From Lactobacillus sp. (lineage in GTDB: Bacteria > Bacillota > Bacilli > Lactobacillales > Lactobacillaceae), in assembly GCA_014803905.1 (NCBI GenBank), contig JAAVAW010000010.1, positions 89,690 through 95,850 of the forward strand: a stretch of DNA of 6,161 bases, in the 5' to 3' direction. This document shows, one piece after another, positions 5,068 to 6,161 of the stretch. Numbering within the stretch: position 1 is the first letter of the stretch; each line of letters begins with the position of its first letter. The position numbers were made by a program, and so were the translations under genes. The notes under the pieces were generated by a model, which worked only from the letters and a program-made list of their open reading frames with translations, was not told the origin of the DNA and searched no databases.

Positions 5068-6161
5068 GTGAAAGTTTTTAACACTTTAACCCGTAAAAAA
5101 GAAGAATTTAAACCACTTGAAGCTAAAAAAATCAGTATGTATGTCTGTGGGCCAACTGTATATAACTATATTCATATTGGTAATGCTAGAAGTGTAATTG
5201 CCTTTGATACTATTAGACGTTATTTTGAATATCGTGGCTATGAAGTTAAGTATATTTCGAATTTCACTGATGTTGACGATAAAATGATCAATGAAGCAAG
5301 AAAAGAAAACATTACTGTACCTGAATTAGCTGATAAATTTATTGCTGCTTACGAAGAAGATACGGCGGCCTTAAATATCGAACCAGCAACATATCACCCT
5401 CGTGCTACCCATGAAATAAAAGATATTATCACTTTTGTCGAGAATTTGATCAATAAAGGTTATGCTTATGAAGTGAATGGTAATGTATATTATCGTGCTA
5501 AAAAATTTGCTAATTATGGTAAATTAAGCGATCAAAATATTGATGAACTTGAAGAGGGTGCATCTAAGCACATTGATAGCAAAGAACAAGAAGAAAAAGA
5601 AGATCCAATTGATTTTGCACTTTGGAAAGCTCAAAAGGAACCAGATGAAATTGCTTGGGATTCACCATGGGGCAAAGGTCGACCAGGTTGGCATATTGAA
5701 TGCTCAGTAATGAGTACCAAATATTTAGGCGATACGATTGATATTCATGGTGGTGGACAAGACTTGGAATTTCCACATCACGAAAATGAAATTGCCCAAA
5801 GTGAAGCAGAAACTGGACAAAAGTTTGTTAATTATTGGCTTCATAATGGATTTGTGACAGTAGGTAAAAATCAAGAAAAAATGTCGAAATCCCTGCATAA
5901 TTTTGTAACGGTACATGATATTTTAAAAATAGTCGATCCACAAGCATTACGTTTTTACATGTCTAGTGTGCAATATCGTCGTCCGATTAATTATTCAGAA
6001 GATGGATTAAAGCAGGCAAAAACGGTATTAGATCGTTATAAAAATACTTTACGTTTAGTTGATGATCGTCTAAACGATGATACAGATCCATTAATAAATG
6101 AAGATTTTAGGGTTGATATGGATCAAGCAGAAGCAGAATTTATTGAAGCCATGGACGATGA
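5068..6161 (+). CDS. cysS: Cysteinyl-tRNA synthetase (class I), 3' end cut by window
   Basis: This cytosolic enzyme charges tRNA-Cys with cysteine using ATP. The frame is open from GTG 5068 to the right edge, 364 codons of the roughly 465-475 usual for the family; the missing part is the rest of the C-terminal anticodon-binding region. Class I signatures are intact: YVCGPTVYNYIHIGNAR (25-41, HIGH-type motif at 36-39) and KMSKS (271-275). The four zinc ligands that select cysteine align with Cys27, Cys212 (WHIEC), His237 and Glu241 (FPHHENEIAQS). DPIDFALWK and GRPGWHIECS are also typical of the family. The start is chosen because KVFNTLTRKKEEF is the usual N-terminus and AAGAGGG lies 6 nt upstream. 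A strong terminator separates it from gltX and a promoter candidate abuts that terminator, so it probably opens its own transcript. The serine acetyltransferase gene cysE, found between gltX and cysS in B. subtilis, is absent. Confidence 0.96.
   Translation, partial: MKVFNTLTRKKEEFKPLEAKKISMYVCGPTVYNYIHIGNARSVIAFDTIRRYFEYRGYEVKYISNFTDVDDKMINEARKENITVPELADKFIAAYEEDTAALNIEPATYHPRATHEIKDIITFVENLINKGYAYEVNGNVYYRAKKFANYGKLSDQNIDELEEGASKHIDSKEQEEKEDPIDFALWKAQKEPDEIAWDSPWGKGRPGWHIECSVMSTKYLGDTIDIHGGGQDLEFPHHENEIAQSEAETGQKFVNYWLHNGFVTVGKNQEKMSKSLHNFVTVHDILKIVDPQALRFYMSSVQYRRPINYSEDGLKQAKTVLDRYKNTLRLVDDRLNDDTDPLINEDFRVDMDQAEAEFIEAMDD

Noticed and set aside
3645..5916. Minus-strand open frames of 61-95 codons opposite gltX and cysS (3645-3851, 3821-4108, 4795-4980, 5564-5776, 5725-5916).
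   Set aside because: They lie antisense within strongly conserved genes, have no recognisable domains, and look like shadows of the coding strand.

Overview
The window is an ordinary AT-rich, low-GC Gram-positive chromosomal segment. The encoded proteins look like those of a Lactobacillus, probably of the acidophilus/gasseri/johnsonii group. That placement rests on recalled family resemblance (a PepC/PepE-type cysteine aminopeptidase and a Firmicute-type dUTPase ahead of radA), not on a search. All five protein-coding genes are recognisable housekeeping genes. No mobile element, CRISPR array, rRNA, tRNA or prophage remnant was seen.

Layout from left to right: (1) A C1-family cysteine aminopeptidase/oligopeptidase (pepC/pepE family) lies on the minus strand, and its last few codons run off the left edge. 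(2) A 177-nt divergent intergenic region holds back-to-back promoter candidates for the peptidase and for the rightward genes. (3) dut (dUTP diphosphatase) and radA (DNA-repair ATPase) form a tight rightward pair 13 nt apart. Both concern genome integrity: one removes dUTP, the other helps process recombination intermediates. (4) A 72-nt gap containing a cluster of AACTTT/AAAGTT inverted repeats leads into gltX (glutamyl-tRNA synthetase, TTG start). (5) gltX ends at a strong intrinsic terminator. (6) An extended -10 promoter candidate abuts the terminator's T-run and leads into cysS (cysteinyl-tRNA synthetase, GTG start), which is cut by the right edge.

The order radA-gltX-cysS is a contracted version of the Bacillus subtilis order radA-disA-yacL-ispD-ispF-gltX-cysE-cysS. 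Points worth a second look are the palindrome cluster before gltX, the loss of the usual zinc-binding cysteines (indeed all cysteines) in GluRS, the terminator-promoter junction before cysS, and an overlapping out-of-frame ATG at the cysS start. I found no convincing evidence of a previously undescribed system here.
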